Shown in pieces: positions 48,852 to 62,519 of a stretch of DNA of 64,000 nucleotides (its first letter is position 1; every line of letters starts with the position of its first letter). The notes under the pieces were generated by a model. The model was not told the origin of the DNA. It did not search any database and was given only the letters and a program-made list of their open reading frames with translations. The translations under genes and the position numbers were made by a program. The DNA comes from Microvelia longipes (lineage: Eukaryota > Arthropoda > Insecta > Hemiptera > Veliidae). The stretch lies in contig JACMZG010001911.1 in NCBI GenBank assembly GCA_018340805.1, forward strand, positions 28,575,594 through 28,639,593, written 5' to 3'.

Positions 48852-51644
48852 GTATACCATTATAATCACTCGAGTATTTACTTATATATTTATATTTATA
48901 TAGCTTATATATTTATAAGCTCTTTAAGCTACGAGCCTGTACTTAATTGATTATATTCATTATCGAATAATTCTCACCGAACACCGAAATAATCGGTGTT
49001 CAGGTTACTTAATTTTAACCGGTAAGACCTCCTGTTATGATATTTCGATGTAAAGGAATAAATGTTAGTATCACTGATAGAGATTGACATCACGACGCCC
49101 GCCTGTATTTTGTGTGTAATCGTTGCTTCAAGGAAGCAATTGATTCGATTTCACTCGTATTGAAAAATTGAGAACATCTATTTTCCATCGTTATTATTCT
49201 TCGATTTTTCTAGGGCTTTTATAGTATTCAATTAATTATTGCAAAAAGAAGACGGGAAGATAAAAAGTAGTTAAATTTAAATACATTTTCCAAGATATTA
49301 TTTTAAAAAGTCAAAACCTCGAGATGTGTAACACATTAAAAATATTATTAATAAAAATGCAAACATAGTGTTTGGAAAACATTAATTATAAAATATACAT
49401 ACTTTCTAAGAAAACGATGTGTTCATATTTTTAGATGTCCAAGGGCCATTAAATCCAGTATACATGTTAATATCAAATGTTATAAGTTTATTTATTTATA
49501 TTTTCTATTTTCAACATATTTCGAGGGTATAAGTTTTAATGAAAAAGGAAGCAATTATCCGAAACCTCTAATTTTATTTGAGTTGAAGGTGTTCGCTTGA
49601 ACCAATCAGCCTGTGAACACATTTATTAATTTATCGATTTTGGATGTGCATAATATTTATAATTAGATAATTGCAGTAAATTTTAGAATCGAAAAAGTAC
49701 GTGAAATGCGTACGCATAGCTGAGAATGGGTTTTCGGATAAATGAATAATTTATATTATGTTTCAGGACTGTGATCAAGGTCTCTTTTTTATCATAGCGA
49801 CTATATTTACTGTCAAGCGAAGCGAGACAGTAAAATAGCCATTCCCAGTCGTGTAGCATATGCTTTTTTCGGGCGTAGCAATAGTAAAAAACTATTTAGA
49901 AGAAAAACAGTATAATGTATAAAAATTTGCCGGTTAACTTCTTTCGATCGCCACGTTATAAGATTAGTGGGTTAATAAGATTAACCCACAATAATGAACC
50001 CACAAACATTTCAAAAATGTTTAGATCAGGCTGAAAGTTTTTACATATGCACTTATATGAATGGTTTACCAAAATGCAAAGTTAAATTTTACTATCAGCA
50101 TTAGTTCTGATTTTTTTTATTGACATATATAACATAATGTAAACAAATTACGTTTTTTGACTAATACATAATTAATCAATTAATTTGAAAATTCGCTCAT
50201 ATTGTGGCAGTATGTCACTTATATAAGTTAGTAATAAGACGAACTGATATAGGAAAACAATCATGTGGCCGCGAAAGACGCCGCGTAGAGGCTAAGAAGC
50301 AGAGGGCATCTTGTTTATGTGGGTTCTATGGCTGATCTGAAAAGATACTTATAGCTATAGATAAGTGGTTTAAAATTATGCTTTGTAATTGCATTCACAG
50401 AAAATTTATTCTAAATAATGACTTCTAGTCATAGAGTATAAAACATAAAGAACTTCAAATGTTCTAAAAATTAAAAAATCTAAATTATTAGATATAGAAC
50501 CAAAAACATTTAAACATTATTAAAATTGTAAGATATTGCATTTTTTTATTTTAAAACTCATGAAATTTCTAAAGAAATAATCACGAGGGGTACAGTATGC
50601 AGGTCAACTATCAACTTAAAATATTTTACAGATCACATGTGGAGACGAACCGGGACAAAGAAAATTTTCGCTAAACCTACATACAAGTCTTGGGTACCTC
50701 TGACTTGGTAACTTGCCCACAAATTCGATATCCATTACGTCACAATCACCTTTACTTACACACAGACTGACCAAAACTCACAATTTCGTCTTTGAGCATT
50801 TATATTGTTCTACAACTCCATTCAGAGTAAATTGTAGCTTGAGAAGGCGCCCGAGATAAGAAATAAAATCTTGCCAACATCGGAATGTTTAATTTTAATG
50901 GGTTTATAATTGAATTATTAGAAAAAGCTATCTAATTTTCCGTTTAGTTTTTTAAAGAGAGACTTTGTAGTCTACCAGGTAAACACTGCTTTTAGGCTCA
51001 TTTGAGCAGGATGAGCTAAAGCCACATCTTTGATCTTTACCATAAATTATTGTTTAAATTATAGTTATTCTTTGCAAATTGTATATACAAAATGCAATAG
51101 TCATCAATTTCCAATGTTAGTACATTTTTCTTCTGAACTTAAGCAATATGGAAACTCTGTATGTCTGAGAACTTTTATTCACATTCGACTCAAATCTTAA
51201 ACTGTTCTAGACGCTCATCCAGCCGACAGATTATTAAAACCATGAAAACAGCATTATGAAAAATATTAACCTGATTACTTTAAAATTACTTTATTAAAGA
51301 CGTTTCTGAGGGCATGTTTATTTATTTATATTTTGAAGAGCCCCTAAACAGATAAACCACAAGTAGGGAACTCTGCATATAAGAACACAGATTATAATAA
51401 TGAGAAATTTAAAATTAAGAATAAATTAAACTTAACCTAATGACTAGAAAGCGTACTATTAAAATTATGTAACTTAAATCTTAAAATAAAAATCAAGCCA
51501 AAGATTCAGACAGAGGATAAAGTACAGTAAAACAAATTATCACGAGATATTGGTAGAGTTTTGACAACATTAACAAGACGGACAAGAGGGGATAGGGAGG
51601 ATAATGTTTGCAGATTAACTTAATTAACAGATTAATACCTTTTA
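48351..51644. other. gene-free interval
   Basis: About 3.3 kb without a recognisable gene. Holds the (CA)n(TA)n tract, plus a small perfect stem GAACACCGA/TCGGTGTTC at about 48979-49001. Confidence 0.4.
48787..48852. repeat. (CA)n(TA)n microsatellite
   Basis: About 50 bp of CA repeats followed by TA repeats. Confidence 0.97.
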
Positions 51645-52309
51645 TAGTCCAAGAGCCCAGCCTAAAAAATGTGACTTATTTTACGAAGTGTTACGACACT
51701 TCAAACCAATTTTTTTTTAAAAAATATACCTTAAATTATGAAGGAAAGACATAGTCTGTCTATCTCTACATATGATTGCGCTCGCTCAAAATATTAGAAA
51801 TCCCACAAATCTCAGTTTTTTTGCTATAAGTGGTTCGCTTTGAGTCGTGTGCAAAACACGAAAAACAAATTGTTTAATGGTGATGAAATTTCATATAAAA
51901 CGAGTGTTTAATTCATCAAAATCGGATAACTATTACTAAAATTATATTTGTTTAATGGTCAAAAAGATGCATAAAAAGCCAATATTTTTTCAAAGAATTT
52001 CAAAGACTGCATAAATTAACCTTATTTTTGGTATTTTAAAAAGATCCATAACTTTGGTTGTAGTAATCCGATATTGATAACTAAACACTCCTTTTATTGA
52101 AAACTATATATCAGCTTTAAAAAATTTCTCTTCATTTTTTGCACAATACCCACAGAGAACCATTTATCCCGAGAAAACTGAAATTTTGAGCATGCGCAAT
52201 CATATGAAGGATTCCACTCATGATAGACAGACTTTGTTTTTAGGTATATTTTCAGAAACATTTGGTTTGAAGTAGTACAAAATGAGTGAAAATTCCGGCT
52301 CCTGGACTA
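51645..52309 (+). mobile_element. family D TIR element, copy D2
   Basis: Both termini are intact: TAGTCCAAGAGCC at the left and GGCTCCTGGACTA at the right. The inverted similarity extends about 38 bp when the right end of D1 is used as the model. The interior matches D1 (CATATAAAACGAGTGTT, ATAACTTTGGTTGTAGTAAT, GCAATCATATGAAGG). Non-coding, about 665 bp. Confidence 0.82.
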
Positions 52310-54284
52310 TTAATTTAAATTATCTTTATACTAAATAATAAAATACATTAAGAAAGATAAGAAAATAATAAATAAATAAACATAAGAAAGAACGTTTTTT
52401 TACAATAAGCATTTCATTTTGCTTCCATACCCCTTGGGTAGGAAAGTAAAAAAAATCCCCCTCCTTTTCTTGCTCCTAAAACGAGAGGGGATCATTGCAT
52501 TAGCAAAAATATAACACCCACTTTTTTCATAAAATGTTGAAGTTTCAGCAGATATTTGAAGTATCAAATATGTTTGAATACATCCATTAGTGTATGGATG
52601 GATATGCACATCTTGCAACACACGGCTGTACACCCTACAACTCAAACCACTGATCGATTTCAATAAAACTTAGCACAATAATCAAGTCCTATGAGAGGAA
52701 GAACTGGTTAGATTTGAGGGTTAATCCTACAGGGCGTATTAAAATGACGTCACTTCAAATTTTTAAAAAAGTAATTAATAATCATCAAAAATATTTGTTG
52801 ATAAAAAGTGTTTCTTAAGATATTTTGAAATTTTATGAATAGAAAGACCCTAACCACCTCTGTAGTAGTCGCTATTTTAAAAATAGCGACTTTTGATTTT
52901 TAAAACTTTGACAGCCATTATAACTTTCAATCTTTATACTATTTTTCGACGTACGACATATTGCCAGATAGCGTATAATATATAGAATGGCGTCAAGTAT
53001 AAAACACGAATTTTTGCCAAGAGGGTCCAGTGAGTGTTGTTATTTATGGTTTTGATGGACATTTACGCTAGATCGTTTTAAAGTCGTTACAAGACATTGG
53101 ACAACAAGTGCGGCCCCAAAGGACCTCGACAACCAGATTGGCGTAATTGTATTTGAAAATTCCTAAAACTGAACCCACTAATATGAAACTGATATTTTTA
53201 TTTAATGAAATGTGGACAACTACATTTTTAGCATGCTAGGTTAGGTGAGGTACTTATTAATATAACTAATAGCAATCGTAAGTAAATAAAATAGTCCTGA
53301 ATTTTGTATCTAACATTTATAATTCTGTAGAAGCCAAACATCCCCGTGTTCTATAACAAGTACTTATTATATATGGCCCATCTATTAGTTCGATTCAGGT
53401 TAAGGTTGCTTATAATTTACTTCCTCTTTTTTCTAAATGCACTACATTTGAAACTTAAGCAGGTATCATACAGAAATAGGGCAAGGAATTCGAATGACAT
53501 TAAAACTAAATTTTATCTTGAAAATGAATTTGATACGTCAAGTATTACTAAATAAAGCATCTGATACGTTTGTCAGTTAGTTTGCTCAAAATTGTATTCC
53601 AGTGTTTGCAATTTCCTTTAAACCTATTTATAGCTAATTTATTTTAAAAATAGGAGGGATCAGACTTTAAATATATTTCATAATTTATTAGATCGCTGGA
53701 GATCTTATACAATATTTTTAAGACAAGTGGGAGTGAGATGGATTAGGACTGCTAGAGCTTTTGAAGTGTGTGTAAGTGAGTGTGTGTGTGTATATGTATG
53801 TGTGTGTGTGCGTTTGTAGATGGACAGGGAGAGAGAAAGAGAGGTGGCAGAATATTTTGTTCCACTTGATTTCATCCTAATCAATTATATCATTCACTAT
53901 TAGAGATAAACTTGTTAGTCAAATACTTTATAAATTTTAGACATAGTTTTAAGATAAAAATACAAGTTTAAATCATCTTTAACACAGACTCAAGTTCTTT
54001 TCACATTATAGCACCCTCCCTCAATATTTAATATCAAACATCAAATATGTCAGGATTCTTCAATGAACTTCAAGACTGTTTTCAAGTTTCTTATTATTAG
54101 CATTTAAGTTCCAGATTTACTGTTATTACAATAATTTAAAAATGCACCAGTGCTTATTTAAATTAGATATATCATTAAGGCATCCTTAGTAGTTTACTAT
54201 CTATACAGCCAGTTTGGCCTTAAAACAGATTATATATAATATCAATTAAATTTTAAAAAATCAAAAAAGTAACTATATAATTTC
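52310..54284. other. gene-free interval
   Basis: No gene is supported. A 35-codon stretch at about 53450-53555 (YRNRARNSNDIKTKFYLENE) resembles the extreme C-terminus of some LINE reverse transcriptases and may be a relic. Confidence 0.35.
53766..53816. repeat. (TG)n microsatellite
   Basis: An imperfect TG-rich tract with TA and GA interruptions. Confidence 0.9.
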
Positions 54285-54518
54285 AATTATACAGCTGATA
54301 TAAAAAAAATTCAAAACTACAATAACTTAAGTCAATAGCACGTTTATTACACAAACCAAGCATAAAAATGTGCGAAAGGCCAACAAAAAATGATTATGAT
54401 ATGATAACGATAACTTTAACGCACTCTTAGAGTAGTCTACACACGGCCCTGCAAAATTATTTCAAGCCACCCAATGTATTGAGATAGTGTAAGTTTGCTC
54501 TAGGAATACATCTCCAAG
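54285..54518 (+). mobile_element. family A MITE, copy A5, degraded
   Basis: Recognisable by the ordered blocks ACTACAATAACTTA, ACACAAACCAAGC and CCCAATGTATTGAGATAG, and the weak end GGAATACATCTCC. It is the oldest-looking copy. Confidence 0.55.
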
Positions 54519-54831
54519 TAACTAAACTATACTTTATTTTTTTATTTGAGTGTATGGGTAGGATAATACCGAATGAAATAGATTATCTGTATATCTCATT
54601 TCTATTGTTCATTCAATTGAATGTAGTTTTCAATTGTTTTAGAAACTGCATTAAATTGTTTAGAACTTAAATATCATATTCCGGAAATTATTCACGTAGC
54701 CGCAAAGTCTAAATTTTGTTACAACATTTTTTTCTTGTTGTTTTGAATAAACAAAAAGCTCAGCGAGTTCATATTATAAGTAATTTTGTGAGTGGCATAT
54801 TGACACGACATAAGGAAATTTGTCCAATGTA

Positions 54832-54936
54832 TTCGCGATTCAAAGAGATAGTTGTAAGGTTGGCAATACCAATGGCGGGAAAACGAAAGGGTGATTATTT
54901 TTTTTATTATAGGATTAGCATAGGAGCCTATAAAAA
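54832..54936. repeat. inverted copy of the 8636-8739 segment
   Basis: The reverse complement matches 8636-8739 at about 96% with one small indel. The flanks are unrelated to those of the other copy. Confidence 0.75.
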
Positions 54937-55102
54937 TTATTTTTTTTTTTTATAAAAACCCATTTATTTGAATTATAATTAATTATTTTAAAACAAAATA
55001 TAAAGTTTTCCTTAAAATCTAAGACGATAAAAAAGAATGAAAGTCGTAACATGTTTGTATGCATGATTTCAAATATTTAAACACCAAATACTTGAAATCA
55101 AA

Positions 55103-55387
55103 CACAGAGATATATACTAGAGGCCTATCTTAAATACATTTAGAGGCATGAAACATCTTTTTGGGACTCTCAGGAGCTCTGTGTAACCTCATTGAAAACT
55201 CTACTGACAGTAAGATAAGGTTATAAAAAATAATTGCTGTCGGCATCGTTTGGGTTTTGCTTCCTATTATAAGCTACTGTATTTTTTAATGTTTTTTTCA
55301 TCATATTAACACTCAAGAGTGTTCAAGTTACTTTATAATGTTTCAAAATTCAACTGGTAAGGCCCATCAAGTAATAATATCTCTAAG
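55103..55387 (-). mobile_element. family A MITE, copy A6
   Basis: Reverse-oriented. Left end CACAGAGATATATACTAG, right end AGTAATAATATCTCTAAG. Internal blocks GGAGCTCTGTGTAACCTC and GGTTATAAAAAATAATTG match A7. A weak 8-bp duplication (AAATCAAA / AAAATAAA, 6 of 8) is possible. Confidence 0.8.
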
Positions 55388-56769
55388 AAAATAAACATGA
55401 TACGAATTATAATCTTCTCTATCGTCTTAAATTTTAGGTAAAACTTAATACGTCAGACAATAATCACTGTCTAATAACTACTGTATTTTTTCTGCCAAGG
55501 CAGTTAAAGTACCAATTTTATTGCCTTGGCAATAAAATCTCACTTTACTGTCTTTTTGAGTTAATAAAATACCCATTTTCCTGCCACCCTCAAAAAAGTT
55601 AATCTTAATTGTGAGAACAAAGAAAAAAAGTGATGTTTACGTTGTGAAACGGACCTTTTTGAAAGAGAACAAGAAACACGACCTTAGTCTTAGTAGTAAG
55701 AATAAGTAAATAAAAAACAAATAAATAGACATAAATATAAATTAGAACTAAAAGTAGGTCTAAATAAATAGAAAACCTGTTTCAAAAACAAAATTTTAAA
55801 ATTAGATTTTCTAGTATCTGTCAAAAGAATATACAAATCCAGGTTTCGTTCTCAATTTTATGTTTTATTTTCTAAGGGAAGTTAAGATGTTAGATAGAAC
55901 GCGTTGCGGGGTTGAGTATAACCTAAAATTAAAAAAATATTTACTGTGGGAAGCGGTGACAAGATGTAGAGTTAAGATATGCGCACGCACGGGACGTTAT
56001 TTTTAGTTTTTATAGTTCTAGCCCAAGACAGACTTTAAGATGTTTTCAACGTTTCTATTTCAATTGCGTTACTGAATTAATACTTACGAAAACATTTTTT
56101 CGATTTTGAATTTTATTTATTTGTAGTAACGTAGGGGACTTGAGGATCTATGTAGGCATGTACATTGGTAGGCCACTCTCTTACCTTGAATACAGTTAGT
56201 AAAAATCAGATCAGAATTGATAACATAGTTCGTAATTTTGTAAAAGATTTCGTAAGATGCATCGTAAAGAGTTATGTACATCAAATAAAATAAACCAAAA
56301 AATCTTTTTTAATAAAATTGTTTCAAGGCAAAGCGTGGTATTTTGCAAATTAAATAAAATAATTTTCTTTTGTCTTAAGAGCTGAAGTAAATCCTCACGT
56401 GATGAATATTTTACTTGTTAATAGCATGAAAATTAGTCTTGATTTGCTAACGTATGTTTAGTGGAATAACGTAGATTCAATAGAATGACGCTCTTGAGAA
56501 TTTGTATCAGAAAAGTACGCTTTTAACCAATTTACATAAGAAAATAACGTTTATATTTTTGTGAGAGAAATAAATTGTAGGAAAATATAAACTAGGGTTG
56601 CAAAAGTAAGTAAAGAATTATAAGGAAGTATTTAAATTTCTATTCCAGAAATGCTCAACGTTATCAATTAAAATGCGGAATAGCGATAAACTATTTTTTT
56701 GCGGCTAGTGTATCTAAGGTTTTTGTAAGAACACTTTTGTTAAGTAGCTTCAAGTTTGGTCAATAGGCG
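55388..56769. other. gene-free interval
   Basis: Nothing is recognised. Confidence 0.4.
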
Positions 56770-56960
56770 GGTTGGTGACCACTGGGATCAAACTGATCTT
56801 TCCTGGGTGAGAACGGGCGAAGCAAGTTCCAAGATATTAAATTATAAATTAGGCTTTCTTATATTCTGAGGACAAGCAATGCGAGTGCAAAAAGTGAAGA
56901 TGAGCGTAACGAATCTTATAAGGTGAGAAGAAGTTCTAAGGTACCCCGTACCCGATTTTT
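56770..56960 (+). repeat. family B repeat, copy 4, opposite orientation
   Basis: Contains GGTGACCACTGGGATC (end of the 5S-like box), then GCGAAGCAAGTTCC, GATGAGCGTAACGAAT and AAGGTACCCCGTACCC. This is the same order as the minus strand of copy 2. It is degraded. Confidence 0.55.
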
Positions 56961-58094
56961 CATGTGAATTCTGCTATAATGATACATGTTACAAACATGT
57001 ATCATGGTAAGCATATTTTTTGTAGCATTCCATAATAGGGTAATTTACAAAATCACATTGTTCCCCGGTAATTTTAAACTCTGGATGTCTGATCAGATAT
57101 CGATAGGAGTTCAAGCAAGTTGGACGTTTTGTTAGTTATTTCTTGAGTTTGAAAATGGAATGAATAGACCACGGAAGATAAAATACATTTTTCATGATTA
57201 TTTTAATATTAACGACAACGACACTAAAAAAGATTTAAGATATCACCTCGCAGTCCCAGAATTTCTTTAAATAATATCCGTCTCTCTTTTATACTACTTC
57301 AAAAACACTCATGTAGTATCTAATGAAAAATGTTTTGTAGTTTTTCCTAAATTTCTATCCAATAGTTTTAGGAAATGAAAATGTTCAAAAAAAATTGTCA
57401 TATTAATGGCATAATATTATTCTCTTGTCGGTAAGACAATTTAAAAATCTACAATTTCGAACCACAACTATAGACCCGAGAAACGGGAGGGAGGGATCTG
57501 TTGGAAATAGCAGACATAAACATGACTATAAATAACATGAGTGAGTTTGGCTCAAGGATAGGGCACAATAATTTGGCAGTGCCAACTACATTCCTTAACA
57601 ACTAATTATAATAGTTTAAGTATTATTATACCTTCTTATCGATACCCTAACAGATATTTATGTGTCGATTTTTACAACCTCAACATGTTAAGAATAGAAG
57701 TATATCCATGATAGGAGATGGGAGTTAAAACTACAGTAATTGTCATTGGGAAAAGATCTAGTTTTAAGAAAAACAGTACATGTTTGCTATTATGAGTCAT
57801 TGATTGAAAATTACTAGAGAATATCATATGATTAATTAGCGTATAATTAATTTCCTAATAGGTAATAAGGCTGACATACAGCGCGATTTAGTTGTGAAGG
57901 ATAGTTTTAGGTTTAGTGACTTTTAAGTTTATAAAATTTATGTTAAAACATCTGGATTAAGTGGATTAGGGAAGCTATATAGGGAAAATATCGTGCAGCT
58001 TAAGATTAAGGAATGATCCATTTCAACTCATCTGATTCGTCAGGAATAATGAAATCAAGAAGATAAGCTTACTAGAGGAACTATATGTAATCAC
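56961..58094. other. gene-free interval
   Basis: Only a small palindrome (TGATACATGTT/AACATGTATCA near 56980-57004) stands out. Confidence 0.4.
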
Positions 58095-58413
58095 CATAGA
58101 GATATATACTAGAGGGAGCATAGCCTATCTTAATACATTGAGAGTCCTGAAACATTTTTAGTGGGGCTCTCAGGGGCTCTGTGTAACCTCATTAAAACCT
58201 CCTCCAAGAGGGAGTTGAGGTTATAATTAATCAATTGTTTTTGGGCATCCCACAGATTGTTTGTGTTGTAATTTGTATTTTAAACATTCTACTATATAAT
58301 TTAATGTTTTTTGTTCTGTTTATTTGATGATAATGATAATCGAATGTGGTCAGGTTACTTTTTCGATGTTTCAAAATTCAACCAATGGGCCCCTCTAGTA
58401 ATATATCTCTATG
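58095..58413 (-). mobile_element. family A MITE, copy A7 (8-bp TSD)
   Basis: A 319-bp reverse-oriented element with exact duplication GTAATCAC at 58087-58094 and 58414-58421. Termini are CATAGAGATATATACTAG and CTAGTAATATATCTCTATG. It lies 17 bp from the next copy, A8. Confidence 0.93.
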
Positions 58414-58430
58414 GTAATCACAGGAAAAGG

Positions 58431-58693
58431 CATAGAGATAATATTACTAGAAAAATGAAACATCGAAAAAGTGTCCTGAACACCTTTGAATATTAACATA
58501 ATCAAATAAACAGCACATAATTACAGTTTCTTATGTAATAGAACGTTTAGAATACAAAACAAAACACCAACTGTGTGTGAAGAAACTAAAATTAATTTAG
58601 AAGAATTTGAATCATACAAAGAACAATAAAAATTGTTAAAGCTACCCAATGTATTGAGATAAGCTATGCTTTCTCTAGTAATATATATCTATG
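58431..58693 (+). mobile_element. family A MITE, copy A8 (8-bp TSD)
   Basis: A 263-bp copy with an internal deletion. Duplication GGAAAAGG (58423-58430) and GGAATAGG (58694-58701), one mismatch. Oriented opposite to A7. Confidence 0.88.
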
Positions 58694-59595
58694 GGAATAG
58701 GTAATTTGAAAAGTTCATATCATGTGTAGAGCTTCTTTTAATATTTATAATTCTCTAACTCTTTTTTTTACAAAAATAACATACAAATTAATAAATACAC
58801 TACTAAGTCAATCTATTAATAGATCAGATTTCGAAATAGGTCGAAACCTAAAAAAATAAATTTCCCTTAATAGTTATTTTTAACAAGAAAGTAGGAGCTG
58901 GAATGGAAAGTGTTTAGGTAAACTGTTTGTTATATAAAGTAAGCAATATCTGACATGAAACACCAGACATCAGCTTTCTGTTCAACGCCTCAAGCACATT
59001 ATTACATGTCTTCCTTGATGCTTCTTATCAAACATTCTTTATCAAATTAAGAACAACCCACATTCTCTACAGTTTGGCATTATGATTAGCTATCTTTTAA
59101 ATATACCTTCTAGGCAACCTGCCAGTCCACGATATGGAATATAATTAAAATGTTTTATTTCTTTATGTGGGTGCATGGCATCGCTGGGAGAGACATCCAA
59201 ACTTAATTACACGTATAGGGAAGCCGGTCAGGACGCACAGATGAACCTTTCATAGCTATTTATAAATTTAGTACCTATCTGTATTCCTAAGCATTTGCTA
59301 TATCCATAATTTTACCTTAACTACCTACGGTATTTAGGGACTACATATTTATGGAAAAATACATACATATAATATCTTCCATTCCACAATAAAGAATGGT
59401 TTGATTAATCTGATACCGGTCTTCATTGTTTTAACTTTTCATCTACCTTAAAATGTCACACCTTGTTTTAGTATCATTGAGCGTTTAAAAAAATTAATGA
59501 TACAACGAAATAATAGACTTTTTACCCTCCCCAACATCTCGTAATATCCTTCAAGAGCGTTCATGCGCCATACGTAAAGATAAAAAATTACATAC

Positions 59596-59643
<48 letters not shown>

Positions 59644-60355
59644 ATATATAAATATATAATATATTATGTGTTGTGTGTGTGTGTTTTAAGACAAGTAATT
59701 TTTAAATTAGGAAGCCAGTAATAATCCCATTATTAAGGGATTAAGGGAAACCCATCTTAAGGTTTCCCCACCTATAGGTTTAAAAATTACAGTATCGTAC
59801 AATATGGCCATATACAATAGCATGTTCACAAATAAATTGCACATCCATACACTCATACATACATACAGACACCAAGAGATCTGCAGGTGCTGAAACGTAG
59901 ACATTTGATGAACAAGTATGTTGTAGGTGTTCTGCTAACGCCATGCTTTCCCCTACTTTTAGGAGGTTGTGAAGCAAAAAACTCATAAATATGTAATAAA
60001 AAGAGTTTATATAAGAAACGAGCCATTTAATTAAATATAATATTTTAATCTAACATATAAAATAAAGATAATATTTCTGCCAAAAATCAAATTTACACAA
60101 CAAAACATAAACACATCTGTAAAAACGTAAAATGATTAATATTTAGCAACAATGTTATGTTTCTATTATATATTTATACTCAATAAATAATAAAATACAA
60201 TAATTTAGATTCGTAATTTATTAGCTATAAATAAAACGTTTAGAGCAAATATTACACCCACTTTGATATTACATAAAGAATGAATTTAAATTATATTGTA
60301 ACTTGGAACTTCGAAAAAGTCAAAGTCTGCAAAAAATACTAAACATACATAACAT
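58694..60355. other. gene-free interval with microsatellite
   Basis: No gene. A (TA)n tract lies at 59600-59684 with a short (TG)n end. Confidence 0.4.
59600..59684. repeat. (TA)n(TG)n microsatellite
   Basis: About 70 bp of TA-rich repeats followed by a short TG run. Confidence 0.95.
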
Positions 60356-60477
60356 CATTACTTCAATTGGTCTCCATAATTAAATATTCCGCCTAAAATT
60401 GGACACTTATCTCTGATGTCTCATTAGTGCCCAATATCTGGTGGAATATTAAATTTTGGAGTCCAATTGAAGTAATG
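60356..60477. mobile_element. 122-bp hairpin MITE
   Basis: Inverted arms of about 40 bp: CATTACTTCAATTGG...AATATTCCGCC against GGTGGAATATT...CCAATTGAAGTAATG. Non-coding. A second small perfect stem (TTGTATAGAATTT/AAATTCTATACAA) lies just right of it at about 60517-60544. Confidence 0.8.
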
Positions 60478-60639
60478 GACTCCATTACTTTTAGTACAAA
60501 CTACTACCAATAGAATTGTATAGAATTTACTAAATTCTATACAACTACTTAAATTTAAGTGCATGTATTTATATACCTCACTCAAAATGCTTTTTATTTA
60601 CATAATGTGTATATGTATAATAATAATACATAATGTATG

Positions 60640-60840
60640 ACATTTTTTTCTATTCATAGCAGTCACCCATCCACGTACTGACCTCGCTAGATGGAGCCCA
60701 ACACTCCGAAGAAATCATAGGTATACTAGTTGTATTGAAATAAAACATTTATACATATCAATAATAAAAAGGGATATACTCGTACCAATTTCAACTTCAT
60801 GAAGTGCATTTTATAACGCATACATAACACTCGAAAAATA
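60640..60840 (-). repeat. family B repeat, copy 3 (5S-rRNA-like box)
   Basis: The plus-strand text AGTCACCCATCCACGTACTG is the complement of the 5S-like C-box region and is closer to canonical 5S than the other copies. The following 130 bp match copies 1 and 2 (GTATACTAGTTGTATTG, CCAATTTCAACTTCAT). Confidence 0.6.
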
Positions 60841-62519
60841 TTGAACAGATTTTTATATTGTTATTTACATAATAGTCAAGTCAACGAACGGGTTTTTTTT
60901 GCAAAATTGTTAAAATTTTATTATAGAAACCAGTTCGGACATGTTTAGGGATGCTGAGAAAAAAGGTTGGGTGACAGCAGCGATCGTAATGCATTAGAAC
61001 GTGTCTCATATTTTAACCTTTTCCATATTAATTTTGTTGTATTAAATTAGCAAAAAAAATTTAAAAGTTAAAGCTGACAAAATTCTCTGAAATTAACTTC
61101 CTATTACCCACTTGTTTATTTATAATACTGTATCAGGGATTTAGAGATGAAAATTAGCTTTTTTTCATTTTTTCGCATTGTAAACAAACCTAAAATGTCC
61201 TTTTCTTAACTAAACTTTATTACGTTTGTTTTATTAACAAGGCAAAGGTTCTAATGGATATTAATGCCTTTTGGATATGACATTATTGAATAATAGAACA
61301 GTAAGTTCTCCAAATTTTAGCTTTTTAACACTCGAATATTTTTTAAACTTACAGGGCATATACTTGATTGTATCTTTTTAACGATAAGATTTAAAGCGAT
61401 TAATAAAAAAAATCAAAATAGAATATAAATAACTGCTCTACAAATGTTTCTTCTTCCATTTCCTTCTAATGTCATTAGAAAAAAAGTCCCTGGAAGGTAA
61501 ACTTGAAACTTTTTCTTTAAAAAAGTCGAATTTTTGTTCATTTATTTATTTTATGTTTTGATTACATTAAACAGAACTTGTCAATATTATTTCTCTCCCG
61601 CTTTTAATTACGTAAGAAAACTATTACACCTGTATATAATGCTTTATTATCGGGTCTTGGAAATCATTAGTAGTAGCAATTGTTGTTCAGATTGATCAGC
61701 ATTGAACATTCGCTAAAATTTACGTTACTACCTTTAATTATTTTTTTTTTGCATAATTTTTGTTTTTCGTATCCTTTTTTACAAAATGATTAGCTTTCTC
61801 TGCGCACCACCAGTGGTAAGAGTACCACACTTTGAGAACTTCTACCCTGTGACATAGAAAAGCGCATTTTACTTAAAACTGATTTAGACTAGATAAATCA
61901 TACATTCGCTTTAGTTAATACCAATCCTGTATGATTTGAGCAAATCATAAGCCATTGTTTGTGACCATTTTGCGTACGCTAGAGCTAGTTAAATGTATGT
62001 CCAAGATACGGAAAACCTTTCCTTAAATATACCTTTAGAAGATTTTGAAAATTTTGTTAACGAAGGTTTCCTTTACAATTAGAATATGATAACTTTTGAA
62101 CAGGAGTATAGTGAGATATGGCCATTGAAACCACACCTATAAGAGAATTCTAAAGTCGGAGTGGGCTAACATCAGACCGAAGTGTCTTAAACAGTGTGAT
62201 TAGCAAATGGGTTTCGGAGGCCACAGCGACTATCTATACTTGATCGTCGTTAAAGGATTATTGTGGGGTTTTCTACATTGAGAGAGATCAAAAAGTAGAC
62301 TTTAGTGTCCCACGCGGCAAAAGGGATGCTACTGAAATTGATAAGTTGGTCCGATGGTTTGAGTCCCATTATTCATTTCCACCTACGGATGATATCATGT
62401 CTATCAATAGTGGAGTTATTGGGGATCAATCGATAAATTGTCAGAAATCAGAAGAATTGAACAGAAAAGCCATAATTAAGATTGTTGGAAATTCATTGTC
62501 GGAATTTCGGACCAACTGG
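60841..62519. other. gene-free interval
   Basis: Nothing is recognised until fragments of the pseudogene family may begin at about 62250. The 5' limit of that relic cannot be fixed. Confidence 0.35.

Noticed and set aside
48681..48950. Frames on both strands over the CA/TA tract
   Set aside because: Cys-Val and Thr-His repeats are translated microsatellite, not protein.
59707..59986. Overlapping minus-strand frames of 65 and 68 codons
   Set aside because: No recognisable domain and no splice signals in phase.
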